Virus record (IMG/VR): IMGVR_UViG_3300045940_000214
Location: 1 to 21,917 of that record
Direction: 5' to 3' (one strand)
From: a virus
DNA length: 21,917 nt
The position numbers and the translations under genes were made by a program. The notes beneath the pieces are model-generated. The model saw only the letters and a program-made list of their open reading frames with translations. It was not told where the DNA came from and did not search any database. Shown in pieces: positions 12,829-19,881 of this stretch; the first letter of the stretch is position 1; each line of letters starts with the position of its first letter.

Positions 12829-13434
12829 TCAGCCGATCGTCACGATCTTGTAGCTATCCAACACCCCACGCACGAAGGGATGAATCCCCGTCCCGAGTCC
12901 GGGCGTGCGGATTTCGGTATCCAACTCGACGCTGCCGGTGACGCCGTGCGGCGCCGAGCGCGCCCTGAACTGCAGGACACACTGGTCCAAACACGCCTCC
13001 TGCACCGGCGCCGGGACCTCGGCGCCAAAGCCCCACGCCGCCGTCACGCGCACGCCTCCCGGCCACGGTGGAAACACCCGCGGCGCGCTGGTGGGCCAGG
13101 TGGTGCGGATCTCCCAATAGGGACCGGGCGGCACGCCGTAGGCCGCGTTCAGCGGGTAGAGCGCATAGTCGGCGGCGTCCCAAATGGTTTCGTGCGTGCC
13201 GTCGTGGTCGTCGTCGGTGGCGACCTCGCTGACCGCGCCGGCGTCATCGATGAACACGCGGCCGGCCGCCGCGGCCGTGTAGGTGCGCGCCCCACTGCCG
13301 GCGGCGAATACGCGCCCGCAGTAGTTCTGGATCGAGTCGGAGACGGCCAGAATCAGCGCCGCCAGCGCTGCGTCGTCGCGGGTGTCGGCGATGCCCAGGC
13401 GGGCCTTGAGCTGCGAGAGACTACAAAGCGCCAT
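12829..13434 (-). CDS. Head-tail connector (gp6-like adaptor)
   Basis: 201 residues beginning MALCSLSQLKARLGIADTRD, the standard helical start of gp6-like connectors, continuing DDAALAALILAVSDSIQNYCGR (helix with the typical Ile-x-x-Cys/Ser-x-R). A beta domain with an ALYPLNAAYGVPPGPYWEI segment follows, then a VRVTAAWGFGAEVPAPVQEACL helix near residue 130 (the conserved VTAxxG...P..V...C/A..). It is about twice the length of short gp6 proteins because of the central insert. The ATG at 13434 is the natural start. It lies after the PE-repeat gene and before the gp10-like gene. Forms a ring on the portal in relatives. Confidence 0.85.
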   Translation of the reverse strand: MALCSLSQLKARLGIADTRDDAALAALILAVSDSIQNYCGRVFAAGSGARTYTAAAAGRVFIDDAGAVSEVATDDDHDGTHETIWDAADYALYPLNAAYGVPPGPYWEIRTTWPTSAPRVFPPWPGGVRVTAAWGFGAEVPAPVQEACLDQCVLQFRARSAPHGVTGSVELDTEIRTPGLGTGIHPFVRGVLDSYKIVTIG

Positions 13435-13465
13435 AGGGGCTGCCTCCGGGCTCCCTCCCGGCCGC

Positions 13466-13744
13466 CTACCGGGTCCGCCCCGTCCGTCCCGTGCGCATCG
13501 CGCCGGCGGGCGCGCGCCGGGATCGCGCGGGCTCGGGTTCCGGCTCGGGCTCCGGCTCGGGTTCGGGCTCCGGCTCGGGCTCCGGCTCCGGCTCCGGCGC
13601 GGGTGTCCCGACCACTTCGACCACTTCGGCGAAGCCGGCGGCGAACCACGCCGGGTCGACCTCGGCGTCGGGCACCTCGGCCACCTGGCCGGGACCGAAG
13701 CGCCCGCTGGGCGTCCCCACCGTGGTCAGGAACCGGAGCCTCAC
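13466..13744 (-). CDS. Small phage protein with a Pro-Glu repeat
   Basis: Residues 1-45 form a compact module (RFLTTVGTPSGRFGPGQVAEVP, then DAEVDPAWFAAGFAEVVE) seen in many phages as a small protein between capsid and connector genes. Residues about 48-71 are a run of 11 Pro-Glu dipeptides, then an Arg-rich tail with a GRTGRTR end. The GTG at 13744 overlaps the upstream stop as GTGA. The acidic rod followed by basic tail could be an extended linker; the function of the conserved module is not known to me. Confidence 0.7.
   Translation of the reverse strand: MRLRFLTTVGTPSGRFGPGQVAEVPDAEVDPAWFAAGFAEVVEVVGTPAPEPEPEPEPEPEPEPEPEPEPEPARSRRAPAGAMRTGRTGRTR
13532..13597 (-). repeat. (Pro-Glu)11 coding repeat
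   Basis: Eleven CC(G/C)-GA(G/A) codon pairs in tandem, 66 bp, with mixed third positions, inside the small protein gene after the head decoration gene. It makes an acidic, extended polyproline-like rod. Confidence 0.9.
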
Positions 13745-14190
13745 GCCACCACCTCGTCGACCGTCGTGGCGTCGGTGGCCGGCTGGTAGCGCGCGTCGTG
13801 GCCCAGCAGCAACCCGGCGACGAGCGCCGCCGCCGCCGCCGTGGTCACGGTCAGGCGCACGTGGGTGAAGGCGTTGTTGACGTCGAGCTCCTCGGCGCCG
13901 CAGTTGAGCACGGCCTGCTTGTTGCTGTCGGTGCCGGCCGCGGTCAACTGCGTGATCGCCTTGCCGGTGACGTCCTTGGCGCCGGCGCCGGCCGCGCTGG
14001 TGGCCTGCTCCAGCTTGGCGTCGACCGTGCCGGTGGCGGTGATCGCGCCCACGACGACGACACCCTGGACGGCGCTGTAGGTCGCCATCGACACCCAGCC
14101 GGTGCTGGCGCTACCCGGCGCCAGGCTCTGGGGGTTGATCACGCCGGCGATGGTCGCCCGGTCGGACGGATTCGCGTTGGGGGTGCTCAT
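13741..14190 (-). CDS. Virion structural protein, probable capsid decoration
   Basis: 149 residues following the capsid gene. It has a TGWVSMATYSAVQGVVVVGAI start strand, a KLEQATSAAGAGAKDVTGKA helix segment, a DSNKQAVLNCGAEELDVNN turn, then a HVRLTVTTAAAAALVAGLLL end strand and a YQPA end. This KxEQATSAAGAGAKD(I/V)TGKAITQLT...DSNKQ...EELDV pattern is frequent in siphovirus head modules in my experience; it is annotated there as structural, and its position favours a decoration or head-associated role. ATG 14190 has AAGGAG 8 nt upstream, consistent with high expression. Confidence 0.72.
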   Translation of the reverse strand: MSTPNANPSDRATIAGVINPQSLAPGSASTGWVSMATYSAVQGVVVVGAITATGTVDAKLEQATSAAGAGAKDVTGKAITQLTAAGTDSNKQAVLNCGAEELDVNNAFTHVRLTVTTAAAAALVAGLLLGHDARYQPATDATTVDEVVA

Positions 14191-14219
14191 GGCCTGTCTC
14201 CTTACGGGTCGGGCGACGG

Positions 14220-15635
14220 TTACGGCCGGACGGCCAGGGCCACGAAGTGCGACTTGGTGTTGCCGCCGTGCGCCGGCGAGACGGCCGCCGACAGGTACGG
14301 CTGCCCGCCCAACCGGAACGTCCAGCGGAACGCGTCGATGTTGTAGTCGAAGTACAGGTGGATACTCGACGCGAACTGCGGGCTGTCCGTCCGGCGGGTG
14401 GCGTAGTACCCGGTCGGGTCGACCAGTTGGATGTCGCCCGCGGCGCCCAGCGTCTGGCAGTGCTCGCTGGGCTGGACCGGGCGCCCGAAGAGGAACCCCC
14501 CGGGCGCGCCCGCGAACCCGGTGGCCGGGGGCGTCCAGATGGGCTGGTCGCCCAACGTGAGCTGCACCAACTGGGGCAGCACGTCGGGGTTGATCTTCCA
14601 GACGGCGCGGCCCAGCGAGCCGGCCAGCAGCCGGCCGAGCATGTTGGCCACGTTGGCGGCGATGACGGTCGCCGTGGTCTGGCTGCTCTCCTTGGCCACG
14701 CTGATCAGCGCGCCCGAGGTCATCCAGCCCAACGGCTGCCCCGCGCCCGTCCCCCACATGATCGCGTCGCTGGTCTTCCAGGCGATCGCGCGGGCCGCGC
14801 CCCGCGAGAGCCGGTCGTTCAGCCGGGGCGCGTCCTGCAGCAACTCTTCGGTGGCCAACACGAAGGCGTAGAGCGGGTGGAGGGGGACCTGCACCAGGTC
14901 GGTGTCCAGCCGGCTGGGCGTCATCTGGGTGCCCTCGGCACGCCAGCGGGCCTGGATGCCGGTGGCACCCCAGGGCGTGCTCTCGTCCTTGAGCAGCTCG
15001 ACCACGTTGCTGCTGGTCATCTCCGGCCCGACCTGGGCCAGCAGGTTGTCCTCGTCGGCCGCGACCAGCTCCCAGATCCCGTCGCGGAAGTCCGGCGGCA
15101 CCATGTACCCGTCGGGCGTGGCGCTCTCCAGGTGGAAGTTGGCCGGCGCGGCGCCGTACTGGCCGGGCTGGCCATAGCCGGTGCCTAGCCCGCGCAGGCG
15201 GTCGTCGACCGGCCCGCCGGGCAGGAGCGCGCCCTTGACCGCCAGGGCAAACTGGGCCAACGTCGCGAACCCGCGCCGCGGGTCGTCGAGGCGCCGCTCG
15301 TGGAGCAGCGCCACCGCTGCTCCGGCTGCCCCGAATCCGGTCGCGGCCGGTGCGGGAGACGGGGGCGCCGGCCCGCCCGCGACCGCGGCCGGCAGCGCGG
15401 GCTCGAGGCGCAAGCGCTCGCGCTGGCGTTCCTCGCGCTCGATCTCGCCGGCGAGCGCTTCCAGGCGGGCCTGGATGGCGTCGTCACGCCGGCGTTCGTC
15501 GTCGGTCAAGTCGCGGGCGTGCCCGTTCTGGGCGTCCTGGGCGTCGGCCTCGACGGCGGCGAAGAGGGCCTGCCCCTCGCGCACGAGCGCCGCCCGCTCG
15601 TCGAGGAGGTGCTGGTAGCGTCCGGGCATCGGCAT
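14220..15635 (-). CDS. HK97-fold major capsid protein
   Basis: 471 residues. The N-terminal 90 or so (QHLLDERAALVREGQALFAA, then EAEIEREERQRERL-like helices) are a delta-domain scaffold-like coiled coil, presumably removed by the S49 protease. Then an Ala/Pro linker, and from about 140 the HK97 fold: a DGYMVPPDFRDGIWELVA start, the WRAEGTQMTPSRLDTDLVQVPLHPLYAFVLATEELLQD stretch typical of the P-domain and spine helix region, AIMWGTGAGQPLGWM, and the A-domain end (RRTDSPQFASSIHLYFDYNIDAFRWTFRLGGQPYL). ATG 15635 has GGGAG about 6 nt upstream. It sits downstream of the zinc-ribbon moron and protease. Confidence 0.95.
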   Translation of the reverse strand: MPMPGRYQHLLDERAALVREGQALFAAVEADAQDAQNGHARDLTDDERRRDDAIQARLEALAGEIEREERQRERLRLEPALPAAVAGGPAPPSPAPAATGFGAAGAAVALLHERRLDDPRRGFATLAQFALAVKGALLPGGPVDDRLRGLGTGYGQPGQYGAAPANFHLESATPDGYMVPPDFRDGIWELVAADEDNLLAQVGPEMTSSNVVELLKDESTPWGATGIQARWRAEGTQMTPSRLDTDLVQVPLHPLYAFVLATEELLQDAPRLNDRLSRGAARAIAWKTSDAIMWGTGAGQPLGWMTSGALISVAKESSQTTATVIAANVANMLGRLLAGSLGRAVWKINPDVLPQLVQLTLGDQPIWTPPATGFAGAPGGFLFGRPVQPSEHCQTLGAAGDIQLVDPTGYYATRRTDSPQFASSIHLYFDYNIDAFRWTFRLGGQPYLSAAVSPAHGGNTKSHFVALAVRP

Positions 15636-15844
15636 CGCTGGCTCCCTGGCTCCTGGGCTGCTCCGTGGTGGAGCTGGTGGAGCGGCGGGCACCAAAAAGG
15701 TGCGCACCGCGGCCTGCGGACCATCCCGGTGGGGATCGTCCGGCAACCGACGGTCGCGCACCTCGCGACGGCGCGGCGCTTCCGTGTTACCCCCGCGGAC
15801 ACCAGATCGCGTCGGCGCTGGACTAGGCGGGAGCCTTCGAGCGC
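15636..15844. other. 209-bp intergenic gap before the capsid gene
   Basis: No convincing gene. It contains the perfect palindrome GGTGCGCACC (15699-15708) with an A5 run on its left side (15694-15698; T5 on the minus strand), and a small GCACC-AAAAA-GGTGC inverted repeat (15689-15703). This could be a weak terminator, a promoter element for the capsid gene, or nothing. It is longer than any other gap in the late operon. Confidence 0.4.
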
Positions 15845-16486
15845 TTACTGTAGCCGCGCCACCGAGAGGTCGTCAAGCACGGCCATCCGCACCAGCCCCA
15901 GCACCGCAGCATGGCCGGCCAGCGCCTCATCCCAAGTGCGATAGCGCTCGCAGATCTCTTCGTCTGCCTGCGCTTCACCAGCCGCGGCCGGCATCCCCTT
16001 CGCAGCCTTCGTATAGAACACCATCGTTTCGAACAGCACCGGACCACGCGCCGACCCCTCGAAATTGTGATCGACCCCCAGGAAGACGGTAGACACGCGC
16101 GCCGTCGAACCGCTCGGGAGTGCCACGGCGTCATCGGCAACCTGCCGATCGGCATTGGCCCACCATTCCGACCATTCGAGCCAGTCACGCGCCGGGCGCG
16201 GCACGTGGCCGTCGAGCACGTAGTTGAGGCGCAGATTCATCCCAAGTGGCACCGTCGCGCGCGCTGGGCGCGGCCCCTTAGCCCCGGTCTGGTGGGCAGC
16301 CTGGTGGGCGTTCGCCCATGCACCGAGACAGGTGAGTGAGCAGAAGTGGTGTGGCGCGTCGTGGATGACTGCCGGGTCGGCATTGCATGTGAAGAGCACC
16401 TGGCCGTACACATCCAGTTCCCACCAATTCACCGGCGGCTCCGGCGCCTCAACATGGCATTGGTTGCATCGAGTCGACATGGCCAT
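15845..16486 (-). CDS. Zinc-ribbon protein with conserved phage/bacterial domain, inserted between protease and capsid genes
   Basis: 213 residues. N-terminus: CNQC (7, 10), then HHFCSLTC (49, 53), an FCSxxC-type zinc ribbon with another Cys at 34. C-terminal half (about 89-192): YVLDGHVPRPARDWLEWSEW, then VSTVFLGVDHNF and LFETMVF, and an ERYRTWDEALAGH end. This matches a very widespread small protein in phages and bacteria (WxxW, VSTVFLGxDH, FETMVF, RYxTWxEAxxGH) whose function is not known to me. Here it carries an extra zinc ribbon in front. ATG 16486 has AAGGGGG upstream. It interrupts the usual protease-capsid neighbourhood, so it is a likely moron rather than a structural part. Flanking gaps are 209 and 64 nt. 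Confidence 0.7.
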   Translation of the reverse strand: MAMSTRCNQCHVEAPEPPVNWWELDVYGQVLFTCNADPAVIHDAPHHFCSLTCLGAWANAHQAAHQTGAKGPRPARATVPLGMNLRLNYVLDGHVPRPARDWLEWSEWWANADRQVADDAVALPSGSTARVSTVFLGVDHNFEGSARGPVLFETMVFYTKAAKGMPAAAGEAQADEEICERYRTWDEALAGHAAVLGLVRMAVLDDLSVARLQ

Positions 16487-16550
16487 TGCGGCCCCCTTCC
16501 AGACCGAGAGCACGCGAGGCGCGCCGGCGGAAGGACACCGCAGGGGCTGA

Positions 16551-17615
16551 TCAGGCCACGCGCCTGCGCATGCTACGAGTGTGCGCCAGATGATACCCGG
16601 CCGCCTGCGTCTCGCGGAACCGTTGCCGGCGCCGGCGCCAGTCCAGCCCGCTGACCAACTCCCAGGGCGGTTCCTCGCAGTGCCGTCCGGCGTCGGCGCG
16701 GAGCTGCGCCTCGGTAGCCGGCCCGGCATTGGCCACCAGCGCAGCGGCCCGCTGGCCAAGCTGCGCCCGCCCGCGCGCCGACTGCAGCCGCGCGATGGTT
16801 TGGGGCAGGCTTTCCACCCGATCGGCCATCCCCAATTCGACCGCCTCGCGGGCGCCCACCACGCGCCCCTCGCCGAACCCGTTGCGGACCGTGGCCACGG
16901 ACACGCCCCGGTGGCGGGCCACGTCGCGGGTGAACATGCCGTAGTAGTCGTCGACCCGCGCCTGGATCGCCGCCCGCGCCTCGGCCGTGAGCGGCGCGAA
17001 GGGGCTGGCCTCGCCCTTGTACGTACCGGCGTTGATCAAGCTGACGGTGACCCCTTCCTGGTCGAGGCGCCGGCTGTGATCTTCGTGGGCGGCGAGCACG
17101 CCGATGCTGCCGACCTCGCCCGACGGCGTGACGACCAGCTCGTCGACCGCCGTGGCCAGCCAGTAGGCCGCGCTCGCCGCCAGGCTGTTGGCCACGGCGA
17201 CGAGCGGCTTGCTGCCACGTGCCTCGTACAGGGATTGCGCCAGCTCGGGCACGCCGAAGACCGCGCCACCCGGTGAGTCGACGTCGAGGAGGACCGCCGC
17301 CACCTCGGGATTGGCGATGTGCGCGCGCAGGTCGGCCGCGATCTGCTCCGTACTCGTGCCGCCGCTGGAGGCGCCCAGCAACCCGGCGCGCTGGGCGATC
17401 ACGCCGTGCACCGGGATCACCGCCACGCTGCCGTCGTTCACCCTCCCCGCCCCCGACGGTCCGTCTCGCGGCGGGCCAATGCGGGCGGCGATCTGCTCGA
17501 CGGGGAGGCGCCCGCCCGCTGCCCGGAAGGCCAGCAGCTCGACGATGACGCCGAGCATCTCCGGCCGAATGGCCCAGGGCGTGTCGAAGACGAAGCGGGC
17601 GATGCGGTCGTACAC
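16551..17615 (-). CDS. S49-family prohead protease (SppA/ClpP-like)
   Basis: 354 residues with the S49 fold: a strand VAVIPVHGVI near 64, DVDSPGGAVFG (111-121), nucleophile Ser148 in NSLAASAAYWLA, and general base Lys200 in GTYKGEASPFAPLT. The catalytic pair and spacing fit phage prohead proteases, which cut the capsid scaffold region and themselves. The C-terminal 80 residues (QTIARLQSARGRAQLGQRA, then Arg-rich) could be an internal scaffold or DNA-binding tail. GTG 17615 has AGGAGGG 7 nt upstream and overlaps nothing. The upstream stop is 3 nt away. Confidence 0.92.
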   Translation of the reverse strand: MYDRIARFVFDTPWAIRPEMLGVIVELLAFRAAGGRLPVEQIAARIGPPRDGPSGAGRVNDGSVAVIPVHGVIAQRAGLLGASSGGTSTEQIAADLRAHIANPEVAAVLLDVDSPGGAVFGVPELAQSLYEARGSKPLVAVANSLAASAAYWLATAVDELVVTPSGEVGSIGVLAAHEDHSRRLDQEGVTVSLINAGTYKGEASPFAPLTAEARAAIQARVDDYYGMFTRDVARHRGVSVATVRNGFGEGRVVGAREAVELGMADRVESLPQTIARLQSARGRAQLGQRAAALVANAGPATEAQLRADAGRHCEEPPWELVSGLDWRRRRQRFRETQAAGYHLAHTRSMRRRVA

Positions 17616-17618
17616 AGA

Positions 17619-17873
17619 CTAGCCCTCCTGGGCATCCTCGGGGACGCGGTGCAGGCGCACCACCGGCGGGCGCACGAACCGCTCCTGGTCCGGTCCGTCC
17701 CGCCACGCGGTGGAATGGACCTCCAGGCGCACGCGCGCGGTGCCCCACAGCGTCGCGTCGGCGGGCAGCGGGTACTCGACCGAGTAGCGCCGCCGCGCGC
17801 CAGCCGGCGTCCGCAGCAGGTCGACCAGCAGGCGCAGGTCCAGCTCAAGCCAGCGCGTGCCCGGTGTGGCCAT
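17619..17873 (-). CDS. Small head-module protein of unknown function (84 aa)
   Basis: ATG 17873 has GAGGAGG about 6 nt upstream and overlaps the end of the portal gene by 29 nt. The product has a GTRWLELDLRLLVDLL helical start, a RRYSVEYPLPADATLWGTARVRLEVH strand pair, and ends VRLHRVPEDAQE. Beta-strand content and place between portal and protease suggest a small head or neck protein, but I recognise no family. The longer upstream frame reads through the portal C-terminus and is not the gene. Confidence 0.6.
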   Translation of the reverse strand: MATPGTRWLELDLRLLVDLLRTPAGARRRYSVEYPLPADATLWGTARVRLEVHSTAWRDGPDQERFVRPPVVRLHRVPEDAQEG

Positions 17874-19536
17874 CGTCGTCCTCCTCAGCCTCCGCAGCGT
17901 CTTCCAGTGCCGCCTCGTCGTCCTCAGCAGGGGCGGCGCCCGGCAGCAGCACGCCGGCGGCCACCAGCGCCAGCCGGGTGAGGGCCTCCCGCCTCCCGTC
18001 GAGCCAGCCGGGCACCGCCTCGGGCAGCACGGCCGCCAGCGCCGCCGCCTGCGCGGCGCAGTAGCCCGCGGCGACGTCGTCGGGCAGGCGCAACGCCGCC
18101 GCCACCGTTGCCCGATGGCCCGCATAGAACGCGTCGAGCGCCGCCCGCCACGCCGCCGGCTGCCCCACGCAGCGGTGGGCCGCCTTGCCCAGCGCGGCCT
18201 GCTCTTTCCGGATGAGCCGCGCGGCCGCGTCGCCGACGAAACCCTGGATCGTGGCCCCGGTGGCCCCGGCGGCCAGTGCCGGCACCGCCATCGCGCCGCG
18301 CTCGGGTGGGACCGGCCCCATCCCGGCCGGTGCCATATTCACCGGGACCAGGTAGTCGTCGAGGCCCGCAACCGGGTTGAGGTTCTCGTAGCGCCGCACG
18401 TCGTTGGCGCTGAGCCAGCCCCACTGCCGGCCGGTGGCGTAGGCGTCGTAGCGGTCCTTCTGGTTGCCCCGCAGCAGGCCGTCGACCAGGAACTCGGCAA
18501 AGAACCGCTGCGGGGCCAGGATCAGGTCGGCATTGATCCCGTTCTCCCACCGGCGCAGCCAGGGCAGCAGCGCGTAGGTGACGAACTCGATGCCCATACT
18601 CTCGATGCCGGAGCCCCAACTGCTCGACTTCGACACCAGCTGCACCAGGTGCAGGGGCACGCCGAAGAACCGGCAGATGTCCTCGACCTCGAACTCGCGC
18701 AGGCTGACCCACTCGGCGTCCTTGGGGGCCACGCCCATCGCCTTGTAGGACATGCCCTCGTCGAGCACGGCGGTCGAGTAGGCGTTGCCCAGCCCGGCGT
18801 GCGCCTCCTGCCACGCGGCGCGCAGTCGACGCTTGGCGTCGAGCGACAGCACCCCGGCGTACTCGATCACGCCCTTGGGCGCCGCGTCTTGGCTGAAGAA
18901 GCGGGCGCCGTAGCTCTCGGCCGCCAGCGACAACCCGATCGTCTCGCGGGCGTAGCCGAGCACGCTGAGCCCGCGCTTGCCGTCCAGCGTCAGCCCCAGC
19001 AGGCGCCACACCTCGTCGTCGAGCAGCACCCGCTGGCTGCCGTCCGGCTCGGTCACGCGGTAGCGCTGCCGGCCCGAGGGCAGCGCCTCCACGGCCACCC
19101 GGTCGGGCGGGAGCGGGAGGAGCTGGTCGACCGGGCCGCGCGGTCCCGGCACGATCCGGGCGTAGGCCTCGCCCCGCAGCAGCAGAGCCAGCATCATGGC
19201 CACCTTGAAGTCGAAGGCGGTCATGTGCTCGTTGGGCGCGTGCTGCAGCCGGTCGTAGAGCGGGTGGTTCGGCGCGCGCTGCCTGGCGCCGTCGGGGAAG
19301 CGCTCGTAGACCGGCAGCGGCAGTCCGGCCAGGCTCTCGCTGAGGAGCTTGCAACAGCCCCAAATGGCGCTGGCACAGAGCGCCGTCTGCTCGCTGACGT
19401 AGACGCCGGACACCGCGGGACCGGCCACGCTGGTCGGGCCGGCGGACCGCCACCAGAAGTCGTCGCCGGGGTCGCGGGCCACGCTCCCCCCGGCCTCCAT
19501 GGCCGCGGCGGCCCACGCGCGGCGGACCAGACTCAC
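17845..19536 (-). CDS. HK97-type portal protein
   Basis: 563 residues. Portal hallmarks: VYVSEQTALCASAIWGCCKLLSESLAGLPLPVYER (residues about 46-80), LPPDRVAVEALPSGRQRYRV, the long helix FEVEDICRFFGVPLHLVQL, SSWGSGIESMGIEFVTYALLPWLRRWENGI, LLRGNQKDRYDAYATGRQWGWLSANDVRRYENLNPV, and YLVPVNM. These are typical HK97 portal segments (including the wing and stem region and the GNxKDRxxxYxxGxxxGWxxxNxxRxxE box). The C-terminal 150 residues are an Ala/Arg-rich helical extension ending very acidic (EDDEAALEDAAEAEEDDD), which may be a tail or scaffold-like extension. GTG 19536 overlaps the upstream stop (GTGA) and has GGAGGG upstream. Confidence 0.95.
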   Translation of the reverse strand: MSLVRRAWAAAAMEAGGSVARDPGDDFWWRSAGPTSVAGPAVSGVYVSEQTALCASAIWGCCKLLSESLAGLPLPVYERFPDGARQRAPNHPLYDRLQHAPNEHMTAFDFKVAMMLALLLRGEAYARIVPGPRGPVDQLLPLPPDRVAVEALPSGRQRYRVTEPDGSQRVLLDDEVWRLLGLTLDGKRGLSVLGYARETIGLSLAAESYGARFFSQDAAPKGVIEYAGVLSLDAKRRLRAAWQEAHAGLGNAYSTAVLDEGMSYKAMGVAPKDAEWVSLREFEVEDICRFFGVPLHLVQLVSKSSSWGSGIESMGIEFVTYALLPWLRRWENGINADLILAPQRFFAEFLVDGLLRGNQKDRYDAYATGRQWGWLSANDVRRYENLNPVAGLDDYLVPVNMAPAGMGPVPPERGAMAVPALAAGATGATIQGFVGDAAARLIRKEQAALGKAAHRCVGQPAAWRAALDAFYAGHRATVAAALRLPDDVAAGYCAAQAAALAAVLPEAVPGWLDGRREALTRLALVAAGVLLPGAAPAEDDEAALEDAAEAEEDDDGHTGHALA

Positions 19537-19841
19537 GCCGCCCTCCGATCACCCGGGGGCGGGGCGGCCCGCGTCCCCTGCAAGCGCCCGTGCCCGGCCT
19601 GCTGGCCCGGGCTGCCGGCCCCTCCCAAGGCCCGCAAGCTGGCCCAATCGACCAGGTTGAGCACCGCGCTGTAGGCGATCCCGAACACCCCACCGGCGAG
19701 CAGCGTCCACCCCAGGCCACACAGCAGGTAGACGCCGGCGAGGGTCAACCCCGCGCCCAGCCAGAGCCACAGATCGGCCGCACCCGGAAGGTGCGGCCAC
19801 CAGCGGGCTCCCGTGGGACCACCCAGGCCTGCGCGGGCCAT
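19533..19841 (-). CDS. Small membrane protein between terminase and portal (102 aa)
   Basis: Two probable membrane helices between residues about 24 and 64 (LWLWLGAGLTLAGVYLLCGL and LLAGGVFGIAYSAVLNLV), then a Gly/Ala/Pro-rich tail. ATG 19841 has AGGAG close upstream; the end overlaps the portal start by 4 bases (GTGA). Small membrane proteins in this exact slot are seen in several high-GC siphoviruses; their function is not established, to my knowledge. The overlaps argue that it is a real translated gene. Confidence 0.7.
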   Translation of the reverse strand: MARAGLGGPTGARWWPHLPGAADLWLWLGAGLTLAGVYLLCGLGWTLLAGGVFGIAYSAVLNLVDWASLRALGGAGSPGQQAGHGRLQGTRAAPPPGDRRAA

Positions 19842-19881
19842 CGGCTCCTGGTGCCTCTCCCGGCGCGTAACTATACGCGGT

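Noticed and set aside
13532-13597. Possible CRISPR or minisatellite array
   Set aside because: Six-bp Pro-Glu codon repeat within an ORF; no spacers.
15689-15708. Intrinsic terminator upstream of the capsid gene
   Set aside because: The palindrome has no loop and the T5 is followed by GGTGC; too weak to call a terminator, recorded only as an unexplained gap element.
17857-19674. 605-codon plus-strand frame opposite the portal
   Set aside because: Antisense to the clear portal gene; low-complexity Arg/Gly/Gln composition and no recognisable domain.
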